From: Thermogutta sp039793925
GTDB lineage: Bacteria > Planctomycetota > Planctomycetia > Pirellulales > Thermoguttaceae
Assembly: GCF_039793925.1 (NCBI RefSeq)
Contig: NZ_JBAMME010000240.1
Span: forward strand, 42,980 to 106,979
Length of the DNA: 64,000 bases
Direction: 5' to 3'
Below, piece by piece: positions 36,406 through 45,216 of the stretch. The number at the start of each line of letters is the position of its first letter. Position 1 is the stretch's first letter. A model generated the notes under the pieces. It was not told the origin of the DNA. It searched no databases and saw only the letters and a list, made by a program, of their open reading frames with translations. Made by a program: the position numbers and the translations under genes.

Positions 36406-36671
36406 TGGGTGTGAGTTCGGAAATGGCTGTGGGCAGAAGTGAATCTCCTTGGCATGCAAAAGGACTATTCTGTATAGGGTAGCCGCACAATGGCTTTTGT
36501 TCTGAGGCCAGGTCTTTTGCACACCAGGGTGACCAAAGTGGCACTTGGGGGGTCTACAGGAGGGGGTGGGTTGCCGGGAGATAGGACGGTAGAGTAACGT
36601 AATGGCTATTCAAGCGGGAGCTCATTGACCATACGATACTCCGGTTTTTCTGCGGGAAGGAGTCCATCACG

Positions 36672-37430
36672 ATGACCCCGGGTCGTAATCGCGTGGCGCT
36701 TGCTTTGATGGCGCACCCGGATGATGCAGAGTTCTGTTGTGGCGGTACGCTCATTCGGTTGCGGGAGCTGGGCTGGGAGGTGCACATTGCCAGCCTGGCG
36801 CCGGGCGATTGTGGAACGATGACCGAGAATCGCTGGGATATTTCCAGTCGCCGGACGCGAGAAGCCACGGCCGCTGCCCAACTGATCGGCGCCACCTATC
36901 ATTGTCTCGATGAGCACGACGGATTCATCGTGTACGACAAGCCCACCATTCAAAAGGCGGTGGATCTGTTTCGACGAATTGCACCCGGTCTGGTGTTCAC
37001 TCACGCCCTGCGGGACTACATGATGGATCATGAAATGACAGCCCTGGTGGCCCGAGCGGCCAGCTTTCTGCACGGTGCTCCCAATGCCTCGGCCTTCCCG
37101 CTTAAGGAGAATACAGCCGTCCCATATCTCTACTATTGCGATCCACCGGAGGGGCTCGATCCTTACGGCCAGGTTATCGCCCCGACGACCTACGTTGATA
37201 TCTCCGCTCAGTTGGAAAAGAAGGCGGAAATGCTGGCATGCCATGCCAGCCAGCGGGAATGGTTGCGATCCTACCACGGAATGGATGAGTACATCGAATC
37301 GATGCGGCGGCACGCTGTGTTTCGCGGGAAGGATGTGGGCGTCGCCGCCGCTGAAGCCTTTGTGCAGCATCGAGGACATGCGTATCCCCGAGACGATATT
37401 CTGTCGGAACTGTTTCCGCTGAGGCGATAG
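36672..37430 (+). CDS. PIG-L/LmbE family N-acetylglucosaminyl deacetylase-like protein
   Basis: The 252-residue cytoplasmic protein starts behind GGAAGGAG. The zinc site is marked by AHPDDAEF (His15, Asp17, Asp18) and a later His in YMMDHEMTA. These are the residues PIG-L, MshB and BshB enzymes use to deacetylate N-acetylglucosaminyl compounds. The loop GDCGTM and the end VGVAAAEAFVQHRGHAYP fit the planctomycete branch. Possible roles include a low-molecular-weight thiol pathway or glycolipid deacetylation. The neighbouring lipid genes make the latter worth considering, but the 266-base gap argues against one operon. Confidence 0.87.
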   Translation: MTPGRNRVALALMAHPDDAEFCCGGTLIRLRELGWEVHIASLAPGDCGTMTENRWDISSRRTREATAAAQLIGATYHCLDEHDGFIVYDKPTIQKAVDLFRRIAPGLVFTHALRDYMMDHEMTALVARAASFLHGAPNASAFPLKENTAVPYLYYCDPPEGLDPYGQVIAPTTYVDISAQLEKKAEMLACHASQREWLRSYHGMDEYIESMRRHAVFRGKDVGVAAAEAFVQHRGHAYPRDDILSELFPLRR

Positions 37431-37687
37431 TTTTCTGGTGCGATTGGTGGGTGATTCATACACATCACCCAAACCATCTCAAGGGGCCGAGGTGTGGTGG
37501 GTCACACCCAATTAGTGACGGGAAAGGCGGACCGGAGAAAACGGTTGAACACGCGGTCAGATGCATAGCCCTGACCCAATAGAGAGGGTATGCAGTGGTA
37601 AGCGCCGGGGCTTTGGCAGGCTCATGGGAATGATAGTCAATGGGCGGGTGTGGGGTTTCACCATAAGAATCGGCCGAGGGGAAAACC

Positions 37688-37996
37688 ATGGCGAAGAAAA
37701 AAACACAAGTAAAAACAGGTGCAGCCGCCGTGACGGCCAAAGATTTAACGCCGCGGGAAAGACAGGTGATCCGGCTTATCAGTTTGGGCTGCTCAGTGAA
37801 AGAGGCGGCCGCCATCCTTAAACTGGCGCCGAGTACCGTGGACAACCACAAATCAAACGCAATGAAGAAGTTGGGGGTTAATAAGTTGCCACTGGTCACA
37901 CGGATGGCAATCAAGTTGCGCATTAGCCCGCTCAACGATCGTCTTACGCCCCTTGAAAAACGCCGAAGTGGGCGAAAGAACGATGGCTGGAACTGA
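37688..37996 (+). CDS. Small LuxR/GerE-type helix-turn-helix protein
   Basis: The 102-residue protein is little more than a LuxR-type DNA-binding domain. It has LTPRERQVIRLISLGCSVKEAAAIL (first helices), then APSTVDNHKSNAMKKLGVNKLPLV (recognition helix and dimer region). A short Lys-rich N-terminus and a basic tail flank it. There is no receiver or ligand domain, so activity must be set by expression, dimerisation or a partner. GAGGGGAA lies before the ATG. It stands alone between the deacetylase and the anti-sigma gene. The targets are unknown. Confidence 0.85.
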   Translation: MAKKKTQVKTGAAAVTAKDLTPRERQVIRLISLGCSVKEAAAILKLAPSTVDNHKSNAMKKLGVNKLPLVTRMAIKLRISPLNDRLTPLEKRRSGRKNDGWN

Positions 37997-38054
37997 TGCC
38001 CGCGTGCCGGTGCCACGATGGGTGACTGGCGACGAGCTTTTCGCCATCTTGTTT

Positions 38055-39611
38055 CTAGTTGGCTGGGGAAGATTGGGCAGGTCGCGAATCCGGATGTGAG
38101 TCTTGCGGTTGGGTTGGCTCGTCCTCTGTTGGTGTACTTTCCTGGACGGCTGGCTTAGCGCTGTTGATTGGCCTTACTAGGACGAGGCGAACGTGATATG
38201 TCGTCGTCTCCTTGTTTGGGAGCGCACCAAGTGGCGGCATCGGTCTACCTTCCGGTTGTGCCACTTTTGCAAGGGGTGCAGCTTGGCCAGGAAGGCTCTC
38301 CTGTTGGCTTCCGTCCACACCGGCGGAAAGTTGTCGGGCTCCGGGAATCACGGCCCTCTGCTGAGGACCAGGAGGGACCGCACCTGTTTTCACCTGGGAT
38401 TCCGTTTCAGAGATCGCCCCAGGGGCCAATGGTTTGCCCACCGCAGGTGCCCTCACCTGAGCGAGTGAAGCGAGCGACTCGGGCAACTGGATGTCTTTCA
38501 CCCAGGAACGGCTTCCAGCCAGCTCATCGAGGACCGCCTTGAGCTGTGGCTCCGTAGCCGAGAACTCAAGTACGGCGACCTGCTGATCGTCTTCGCGAGT
38601 TAGCTGGAGATGGATTCCAGGTGGGAGGCCGCTCTTCTCGTCCGACGCCACGAACTGGTCGCTTGCGGAACCTCGCTGAAGGTGACCGGCGAATTCCCAG
38701 GGATTCCCGGTCACAGCGTTGTCGGGGATCGCTTCACGCCGCGCCACCAAGCGTTCCACAAGTGTCTGCAGGGGCGCATCGGGGACCAACCGGCAGCGAA
38801 TTTCCGCGGTCAGCGTTTGTACTTGTGACGCCCGATCGGCTGCCGGTTGCCGAACGCTCCGATCAGATGGCCCGACTGGGCGGATACCCTCGATCACCAG
38901 AGGCCCGGGGGGAGCGTCGCTCCGCCCAGCGGGGACGGAGGCGATCGATTCGCCTGACGGCGCTCCGGGGACTTCGGGAGCCGAAGCAATCGGAGCATGT
39001 TCCGCCCTTTCCATCTGAGAAGCCGGCCCAAACTCCTCCCTTAACTCGAGCGCCTCTTGAGCTCGGCGCGGCGCGGAATCGACGGAAGGGCCGCCTCCCA
39101 TAGAGGGTGCCGCTTTCAATTCCGGGACGGCCTTCTGAGCCAAGACAGGAGAGCGAACGTTTCCGAATTCCTGCTCCTGCGGCGCCATGGGGTGGAAACC
39201 CACCTCGCGGGGGCGCCTTTCAGGGTACAGAAGGAGAATGGCCAGCCCGATAGAACCCGCCAGAATGGCCCAGCCAAGATTTCGTGGACGGAAAATCCGC
39301 CGGGCCAGCGAAGACAGCTCTTGCAGCTGACCTCGCTTCCCCCGGATCGGTGTATTTCCGATTGCTTTGGAGGGGACTCCTTCGAGCAGAATTCGCTGTT
39401 CTGCTGTCTCCAAAACGACGGGGGCAAGATTTTGCGGGCAGCGAACGCTCGGTAGGCTGGCAAGAAGGTCCCGCTGCCTGCGAAGCCGCTCAAGAAGCTG
39501 ACGGGCTTCCGGATCGCGCGAGAGCCACTGCTCGACGTGGAGCAACTCCTGGGGGGTTAACTCCCCGTCGAGGTAGGCGCTCAGGAGCTCTTGATCAGGC
39601 TTGCGCGACAT
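38055..39611 (-). CDS. Membrane anti-sigma factor with long extracytoplasmic region
   Basis: The 518-residue protein begins with a cytoplasmic anti-sigma domain (QELLSAYLDGELTPQELLHVEQWL, about residues 7-60) of the putative zinc-finger class, but without the His and Cys zinc ligands. One membrane helix lies near residues 112-131 (GWAILAGSIGLAILLLY). The outer part is rich in Pro, Ala, Ser and Gln with a folded segment at about 270-380. It should bind and hold the ECF sigma factor encoded upstream (39994-40554). The two genes lie on one strand but 382 bases apart, more than usual for such pairs. The outer domain probably senses an envelope signal. Confidence 0.82.
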   Translation of the reverse strand: MSRKPDQELLSAYLDGELTPQELLHVEQWLSRDPEARQLLERLRRQRDLLASLPSVRCPQNLAPVVLETAEQRILLEGVPSKAIGNTPIRGKRGQLQELSSLARRIFRPRNLGWAILAGSIGLAILLLYPERRPREVGFHPMAPQEQEFGNVRSPVLAQKAVPELKAAPSMGGGPSVDSAPRRAQEALELREEFGPASQMERAEHAPIASAPEVPGAPSGESIASVPAGRSDAPPGPLVIEGIRPVGPSDRSVRQPAADRASQVQTLTAEIRCRLVPDAPLQTLVERLVARREAIPDNAVTGNPWEFAGHLQRGSASDQFVASDEKSGLPPGIHLQLTREDDQQVAVLEFSATEPQLKAVLDELAGSRSWVKDIQLPESLASLAQVRAPAVGKPLAPGAISETESQVKTGAVPPGPQQRAVIPGARQLSAGVDGSQQESLPGQAAPLAKVAQPEGRPMPPLGALPNKETTTYHVRLVLVRPINSAKPAVQESTPTEDEPTQPQDSHPDSRPAQSSPAN

Positions 39612-39993
39612 TGGTATTTATCCAGCGCGATCCGAAATTGATGTACCCGCCATATCGGTGAGTCAAAAATGCATCGGGATGTTCAGCGGTGGATTTCGAT
39701 CGTTAGTCGGCTTTGACCGCAAGGGCGAGGAACCCAGTTTACCGACCCTTTCGATCTTTACCGAATTTTCACTGCCGAATCTTTGACGCATGATCTGTCG
39801 GGTAAGTTCCCGTGTTTTGGATCCGATGTCAAGGGTAATTCGACTTTTTGATCGCCCGGTTGGTAAGGATACCGCTGAGGCCGTCCTAACAATCTCACTG
39901 GACCGGGTAGTCGGGATTGCGCTTACCCGAGTAACTGATTCGCTCGTCGAAAAACCTGACAATCACCTCAATTACTTTGGCTGCTGCGACCAG
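39612..39993. other. Spacer between sigma and anti-sigma genes
   Basis: A 99-residue open frame on the minus strand (39663-39962) covers most of it, but the frame has no ribosome binding site and looks like no protein. I see no hairpin terminator. A promoter for the anti-sigma gene may lie here. Confidence 0.4.
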
Positions 39994-40554
39994 TCAGAAT
40001 AACTCGTTCTCCCATGCCTTTAATCTTTCATAGAGTTCCATTCGGGCACGGTGGAGGAGACTCCTTACAGTTCCCACCGGAATATCCAGAATCGTGGCAA
40101 TTTCCTCGTAGGAGTACCCTTCCAAGTCCCTTAATGCAAGGATCGCGCGATGGTCTTCCGACAGGGTGGCGATGGCCCGCCTGACCCGCTCGCAGCGTTC
40201 CTGAACCTGAAGTTTTTCTATGGGGGATTGGTCTGGGTCGGCCAGTTGATGTCCCTGGTCACTGGTGAGTTGATCGAACGATTGTGTGGATTTGCGCCGC
40301 CGATGATGAGTGGCCGCCACATTGAATGCAATTCGGTACAGCCACGTGTAAAAGGCGCTGTTTCCCTGGAAAGAGGGGAGGTTTAGGAAGGCCTGCACGA
40401 AGGCCTCCTGTACCACATCGAGGGTTTCATCGGCATCACCCACCACGTGCAGCATGGTGTTGTAGAGCCGGTCCTGATATTTCTGGACCAGCTTGCCGAA
40501 CGCAGCAGGGACACCTGCCAGAGTTTCTCGGATCAGATCCTCGTCCTCTTTCAC
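39994..40554 (-). CDS. ECF-family RNA polymerase sigma factor
   Basis: The 186-residue protein has only sigma regions 2 and 4, the layout of extracytoplasmic-function sigma factors. Region 2 includes YQDRLYNTMLHVVGDADETLDVVQEAF and the -10 recognition stretch FYTWLYRIAFNVAATHHRRR. A charged linker follows. Region 4 includes LSEDHRAILALRDLEGYSYEEIA and the helix-turn-helix DIPVGTVRSLLHRARMEL. It directs polymerase to a small regulon, with activity set by the anti-sigma factor downstream. No C-terminal extension is present. Confidence 0.93.
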   Translation of the reverse strand: MKEDEDLIRETLAGVPAAFGKLVQKYQDRLYNTMLHVVGDADETLDVVQEAFVQAFLNLPSFQGNSAFYTWLYRIAFNVAATHHRRRKSTQSFDQLTSDQGHQLADPDQSPIEKLQVQERCERVRRAIATLSEDHRAILALRDLEGYSYEEIATILDIPVGTVRSLLHRARMELYERLKAWENELF

Positions 40555-40685
40555 TGTCGTTCCATATTCCCGGTCTGCCCGCCGGATTTTTGGGCCCTGA
40601 CGCCGTTCCGCCTTGTACCCAGCGATCGTCTATTCATCATGAGGCGCGGGAGAAGGTCTGTCAAACGGTCCGAGCGATGACGCGA

Positions 40686-42014
40686 TTAAGCCGCCGATCG
40701 GTGCGGGTCAGATCCCGCGTCATCCGTCGAGAAGAGAACAGCCGCATTTTGCCCGGCACTTTCGGATCCCCGCTCGCCCGGACAGGACGACGTGTCGTGA
40801 GCGGGAGTTCCGTGCCAAACTTGGACAAGTCCGTTGCGTTCGATGCGGTAGGTGATGCCGCGCCAGGAGACCGATCGACGCAGGCCAGCAGAAATGCTGA
40901 GAACGAACCCGAGGGTAGCAATGAGCGAGTTGGCCACCCGATCCCACCAGAATATCCTTTGGAAAGGAGGCTGGTGGGCGAGTTGTGGAAAGTAAGCGCT
41001 GGCTGCTGCCGCACGGAATTCTGCCCTGACCCAATTCAGAATGAAAAGGACGCTAGCTGTGGCCAAGCCGGTCCATCGAACAGAATTCCCACCTAAAACC
41101 GTTGCGCTGATAGCTGTCCAGAAAACGAGGATGTGGTAATTTCCTACCAAGGTGTCGAACAGCCACCAGGCGGGCAGGACATGCCGGAGCAGGAAATACT
41201 GGCGATGGATAAAAGCGATCATTTCTCGGATCGAAGAATAGCACGCGGTGGCGACAAGGCAGGCGGGTTCGTACTGCACTCGCAAGCCGCGACGCAATAA
41301 AAGGCGAGCCACCACGAGATCATCACAGATTTGGCCTTCCCACGCGTCCCGAATGCCAAGCTTTTGAAAACTTTCTCGGGTGGTGGCCCAGGTTCCTCCC
41401 CAAACAAGATTGGGCGTCTTGCCCGCCATCAGCATGGCGTAGGCTGCGTTGAGGGAAGAGACGACCGCCTCGCGGAAGGTCCCCTGCGTGGGAACAAACC
41501 AGCGGTAGCCGGTGACAGCGGCCGACCGAGACTCTTCCAATCGGCTTACGAGAGCCCTTAACCAGCTCGGCGAGGGCGAGGCATCTGAATCGGCAAACAC
41601 CAGATATCGGATGGACTCGGGAATCGCATGGGTTGCGGCGCGAAGGTTATGAACTTTTTGAGCCTCGTTTGTGGCCGGCCCTGCCACCACCAGTTCGGCC
41701 GGAACGTGCGGGTGTTCACTGATGAGACGCTCAATCACGCCCAGGGCCGGGTCATCTTGTGATTGCACGACGAATCTGAGGGAATAGTTGGTGTAATCTT
41801 GAGAGAAAAAACCGGCCAGATTCTGTTCGAGATTGTGTTCCAGACCGCGACAGGGGATGATGACCAGGGCCTGACCGGTGGGGTGACCATAGGCCTTTTT
41901 TTGGAGTCGGCGCGCTGCGTAACGATAATGCTCAAACGCCTGAAGGGCGAGGAGCACCAGTTGAACGGCAGCCAGGACACCCGCCAAGATTAAGCCGAGT
42001 GAAAACCCATCCAT
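40686..42014 (-). CDS. GT21-like membrane glycosyltransferase (ceramide glucosyltransferase/HpnI-type)
   Basis: About 442 residues from the ATG at 42014; an upstream in-frame ATG at 42101 adds 29 residues and cannot be excluded. It opens with a membrane helix (LGLILAGVLAAVQLVLLALQ). The GT-A domain shows the family's acidic motifs: SQDDPA, ADSDASPSPSWL, and QICDDLVVARLL. HRQYFLLRH stands in place of the usual (Q/R)xxRW. Further hydrophobic segments lie at about 300-400. Relatives move glucose to ceramide or N-acetylglucosamine to bacteriohopanetetrol; the acceptor here is unknown. The C-terminal 35 residues are disordered. It follows ftsK on the same strand after 250 bases. Confidence 0.82.
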   Translation of the reverse strand: MDGFSLGLILAGVLAAVQLVLLALQAFEHYRYAARRLQKKAYGHPTGQALVIIPCRGLEHNLEQNLAGFFSQDYTNYSLRFVVQSQDDPALGVIERLISEHPHVPAELVVAGPATNEAQKVHNLRAATHAIPESIRYLVFADSDASPSPSWLRALVSRLEESRSAAVTGYRWFVPTQGTFREAVVSSLNAAYAMLMAGKTPNLVWGGTWATTRESFQKLGIRDAWEGQICDDLVVARLLLRRGLRVQYEPACLVATACYSSIREMIAFIHRQYFLLRHVLPAWWLFDTLVGNYHILVFWTAISATVLGGNSVRWTGLATASVLFILNWVRAEFRAAAASAYFPQLAHQPPFQRIFWWDRVANSLIATLGFVLSISAGLRRSVSWRGITYRIERNGLVQVWHGTPAHDTSSCPGERGSESAGQNAAVLFSTDDAGSDPHRSAA

Positions 42015-42264
42015 GGACTGTGCCTTATTGGAACTTGTTTCCCGTTTTCCCACTCCGTCTTTCGGATCAGCATAGGCATGAAAGGGCGCAAGTGTCAACA
42101 CGAGAGGTGTGATCCACCAGGGTAAAACTGGACGAAGTCCTTAATCACGGGGATCTGTGCCAGAAAAAGAAGCTCGCCGGAAGCGCGGAGGGGCTCGGGG
42201 CCGCCACAAGCATTTGACTTCGGATGAAAGACAGGCAACCCACAGTCGGGTAGACTGGATTGCG

Positions 42265-44829
42265 TTAGGTTGCCCCCGACGAGCTACTAGGACTTTCGGT
42301 ATGGGATGCGGGAGGTTCGTCCCGAGGAGCGTTAAATGGGCTTTCCGCCGACGGCCGGTTCGTTTCCGGGACCAGGACAATACGGTTCATTCGTGGGTTA
42401 CCAGTGGCACCGGAAGGCGAGCCTAACAGGGTTTGTGCCGACGAACCGCTCCGTTGCTGGCGGATTGCTTCCCATTGTTCTAGCGTCATGAGAACTTCCC
42501 GAGCTTGTGAACCATTGTACGGTCCGACGATGCCGTCTTCCTCCATGTAGTCGATGAGTCTGGCCGCTCGTCCGTACCCGATGCCTAGGGCGCGCTGGAG
42601 AAGCGACACGCTTCCACGCCCTTCCCGAATGATGATATCTACGGCGGCTTCATAGAGTTCGTCGCGGGCTGTCAAAGCACCTTTTTGGCCCTGCTCCGGC
42701 AGGGATGGTTTCAACTGAACGAGCTCCTGGACGTACTCCGGTTCGTGGACGGCCACCGCATCAATGACGCGATTGATTTCGTCGTCGCTGACGTACGTGC
42801 CCTGACCCCGAATGAGGGTACTGGTACCTGGTCGCAGGAACAACATGTCGCCGTTACCCAACAGTTTTTCGGCCCCCATTTCGTCGAGCACAACGCGACT
42901 GTCCACCCGGCTGGCTACCTCAAAGCAAATGCGGGCGGGCAGGTTAGATTTGATCAACCCGGTGATGACGTCCACGGTTGGTTTTTGTGTGGCCAGCACG
43001 AGGTGAATTCCCACCGCCCGGCTTTTCTGTGCCAGCCGAATAATGTGGGTTTCCACCTCTTTGGCGGCGGTCATCATGAGGTCGGCCATCTCGTCAGCAA
43101 TGATGACAATATAGGGCATATGGGTGGGGATTTGGGCGCGTTCCTCGTCGGTTTCCGGGCGCATGCGGCGCATCAATTCTTCCTCGCCGAGCTGGTTGTA
43201 AACGCTGAGGTGACGAACTCCGGCTCGCGCGAGAAGGGCGTACCGTTCCTCCATTTTTTCTACGGCCCAGGCCAGGATGGCTTCCGCTTTACGCATATCC
43301 GTAACGACGGGATGCATGAGATGCGGTACCCGTTTGTAAGGGCTGAGCTCCACCATTTTGGGATCGATGAGAAGGAGCCGCACTTCGTCAGGTGTCTTGG
43401 TCATCAGGATGGAAAGAATAATCGAATTGAGACAGACGCTTTTGCCGGTTCCCGTGCGACCGGCAATAAGCAGATGCGGCATTGTGGCCAGGTCCACCAC
43501 CATGGGGTGTCCGGCCACGTCCTTGCCGAGAAATATCGGAATCCGCATGGCCTGGTATTTGCCGTGGCTTTCCTCAATAACCTCCCGAAGACGAACGATT
43601 TGCCGCTCGTTGTTGGGCACCTCAATCCCCACCGTGTTTTTGCCGGGAATGGGTGCGACGATCCGAACACTGGGCACGCGCAGGGCGATGGCCAGATCAT
43701 CAGCGAGAGCCGTAATCTTGCTGAGCCGCAAACCGGCTTCCAGTTCCACCTCAAATTGGGCGATGACAGGACCTGTCTGGATCTCTACTACTCGCACGTG
43801 ATAGCCAAAGTCGGCGAACGTCTTTTCCAGGATTTGGGCTTTTGCTCGAACTTCCTTTTCTTGCTCTTCAAACCGGAAAGGCTCGGGCTCCAGAAGTAAA
43901 TCGATGGATGGGAGCTTATATTGCACCGGTCGCATTGCGCGGGCATCGGACTCAATCTCTTCAAGGAGCTCCTCGCGAGGAGGTTTCGTAGGTTTGCGGA
44001 TGCGGGGTTCGCTCACCCTGCGTTCCGCCGGTTTGGAACCGCTCGGGGACTCCTCCTCTGTTCCCTGTGCCAGAGTAACCGGAGCGACCTGGGCTGGTTT
44101 TTTGACGACAATGGCGCGGGCACTGTCACCTTCGCTCTCGACATTCCTCCGCTCGTCCCCAACAGCGGGAGTAGTTTGTATTTCGTCGGAAGTTGTAGTT
44201 TTCGCTTTCTCCAAGGGGGCCGTCCCCTCGAATGGTCTGCGGAACACGCCGTAGCCTTCCGCAACCACCAACAATCCGCGGAGAATCCCTTTAACCGGCC
44301 AGAAAGCTGCCGCGGCAACGGCGCGAACCAGCGACAGATCGGTCCACAGGAGGAACCCCAGAGAAAACATTCCAAAGAACGTTCCCACTGCTCCCAGATA
44401 GCCGAACCGCTGTTCCGCAACGTAGCGGACAAGGAAACCAAGGTAGCCGCCAGGGCCTGCGATGCTTCCTGGACTCCATGAGTGGAACACACAGTCCGTC
44501 AGCCCCAGGAGAGACACCAGCGACACGAGCCAGCCAGCGATTCGGGTGTTAACGCGCGTGACGGGCTGTCGCATTAGCAGGGTTATGCTGGTAATGCAGA
44601 GACTGACAACCAGATACCACGCTCCAAGTCCCAGCCACTCCAAGAGGTGGAAGGCAACCGTGGCACCCATCGGACCACAGACGTTGGACACCTGCGTATG
44701 AGAGGGGAAAACGAGATCACTGGGGGGATCTGCGGGGTCGAAGGTGATTAAGCTCGCCCCCAAAAACAGTGTGATGGCAAGGAGCACGAGGGCCAGTAAA
44801 TCTCGGCGCAGTTCAGAGTGAAACGACAT
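42265..44829 (-). CDS. ftsK: DNA translocase FtsK/SpoIIIE
   Basis: The 854-residue protein pumps chromosomal DNA at the division septum and guides dimer resolution. Four membrane helices lie in residues 1-190. A charged linker of about 150 residues is followed by the motor. Motor motifs are Walker A AGRTGTGKSVCLNS near residue 455, Walker B LLLIDPKMVELS, and conserved blocks ADEMADLMM and ATQKPTVDVITG. The C-terminal winged helix (gamma domain) that reads KOPS-like sites is complete (GRGSVSLLQRALGIGYGRAARLIDYMEEDGIVG as pattern, near residues 735-790). A Pro/Ser-rich tail follows. The linker is shorter than in E. coli. Confidence 0.95.
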   Translation of the reverse strand: MSFHSELRRDLLALVLLAITLFLGASLITFDPADPPSDLVFPSHTQVSNVCGPMGATVAFHLLEWLGLGAWYLVVSLCITSITLLMRQPVTRVNTRIAGWLVSLVSLLGLTDCVFHSWSPGSIAGPGGYLGFLVRYVAEQRFGYLGAVGTFFGMFSLGFLLWTDLSLVRAVAAAAFWPVKGILRGLLVVAEGYGVFRRPFEGTAPLEKAKTTTSDEIQTTPAVGDERRNVESEGDSARAIVVKKPAQVAPVTLAQGTEEESPSGSKPAERRVSEPRIRKPTKPPREELLEEIESDARAMRPVQYKLPSIDLLLEPEPFRFEEQEKEVRAKAQILEKTFADFGYHVRVVEIQTGPVIAQFEVELEAGLRLSKITALADDLAIALRVPSVRIVAPIPGKNTVGIEVPNNERQIVRLREVIEESHGKYQAMRIPIFLGKDVAGHPMVVDLATMPHLLIAGRTGTGKSVCLNSIILSILMTKTPDEVRLLLIDPKMVELSPYKRVPHLMHPVVTDMRKAEAILAWAVEKMEERYALLARAGVRHLSVYNQLGEEELMRRMRPETDEERAQIPTHMPYIVIIADEMADLMMTAAKEVETHIIRLAQKSRAVGIHLVLATQKPTVDVITGLIKSNLPARICFEVASRVDSRVVLDEMGAEKLLGNGDMLFLRPGTSTLIRGQGTYVSDDEINRVIDAVAVHEPEYVQELVQLKPSLPEQGQKGALTARDELYEAAVDIIIREGRGSVSLLQRALGIGYGRAARLIDYMEEDGIVGPYNGSQAREVLMTLEQWEAIRQQRSGSSAQTLLGSPSGATGNPRMNRIVLVPETNRPSAESPFNAPRDEPPASHTESPSSSSGAT

Positions 44830-45216
44830 AGGAGTTTGGACGACCGACTGGGCGAGAGGTGGCTTCCAACGAGGATGGAATACCCCAGAGGCGCATCGGC
44901 AATCGACCGTCTGCAGGAAAAGGCAATCTGGCTCAAGCGTCTGTACCAGTACGCTCGTTTCCCTTTACGTGAGCCACTTGAGCCTTGCCATGGTAAAAAA
45001 TTTTCCAGTCCGCGTAACACGGGTAATCATCTCTATTAATACATTCGCGGAAAACCGTATTCTTCCCTCCTTGCCAGCCAGCGTCCGAATGCGGATATTA
45101 CCGGGGTGAATCAAATCGCTCCCAGAGCGAGCCTGGCATCCAGCCCAGAAATGACCCTGCTAGGTTTCCGTTGTTACCCTTCCAAGTATCGTCCTTCCGG
45201 AACGAGGAGGCAAAGC
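44830..45216. other. Divergent intergenic region between ftsK and the glycoside hydrolase gene
   Basis: This stretch of 387 bases should hold both promoters. A short plus-strand frame (44818-45039) has no ribosome binding site and I do not accept it. The patch around 45030-45060 is AT-rich. I could not identify boxes with confidence. Confidence 0.4.

Noticed and set aside
39663..39962. Small protein between the sigma and anti-sigma genes
   Set aside because: The 99-residue product is rich in Ser, Thr and Arg without structure, has no ribosome binding site, and matches nothing familiar.
42685..43899. A 404-residue plus-strand open frame
   Set aside because: It lies opposite the FtsK motor domain, which has intact Walker motifs. 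It is a by-product of GC-rich codon use.
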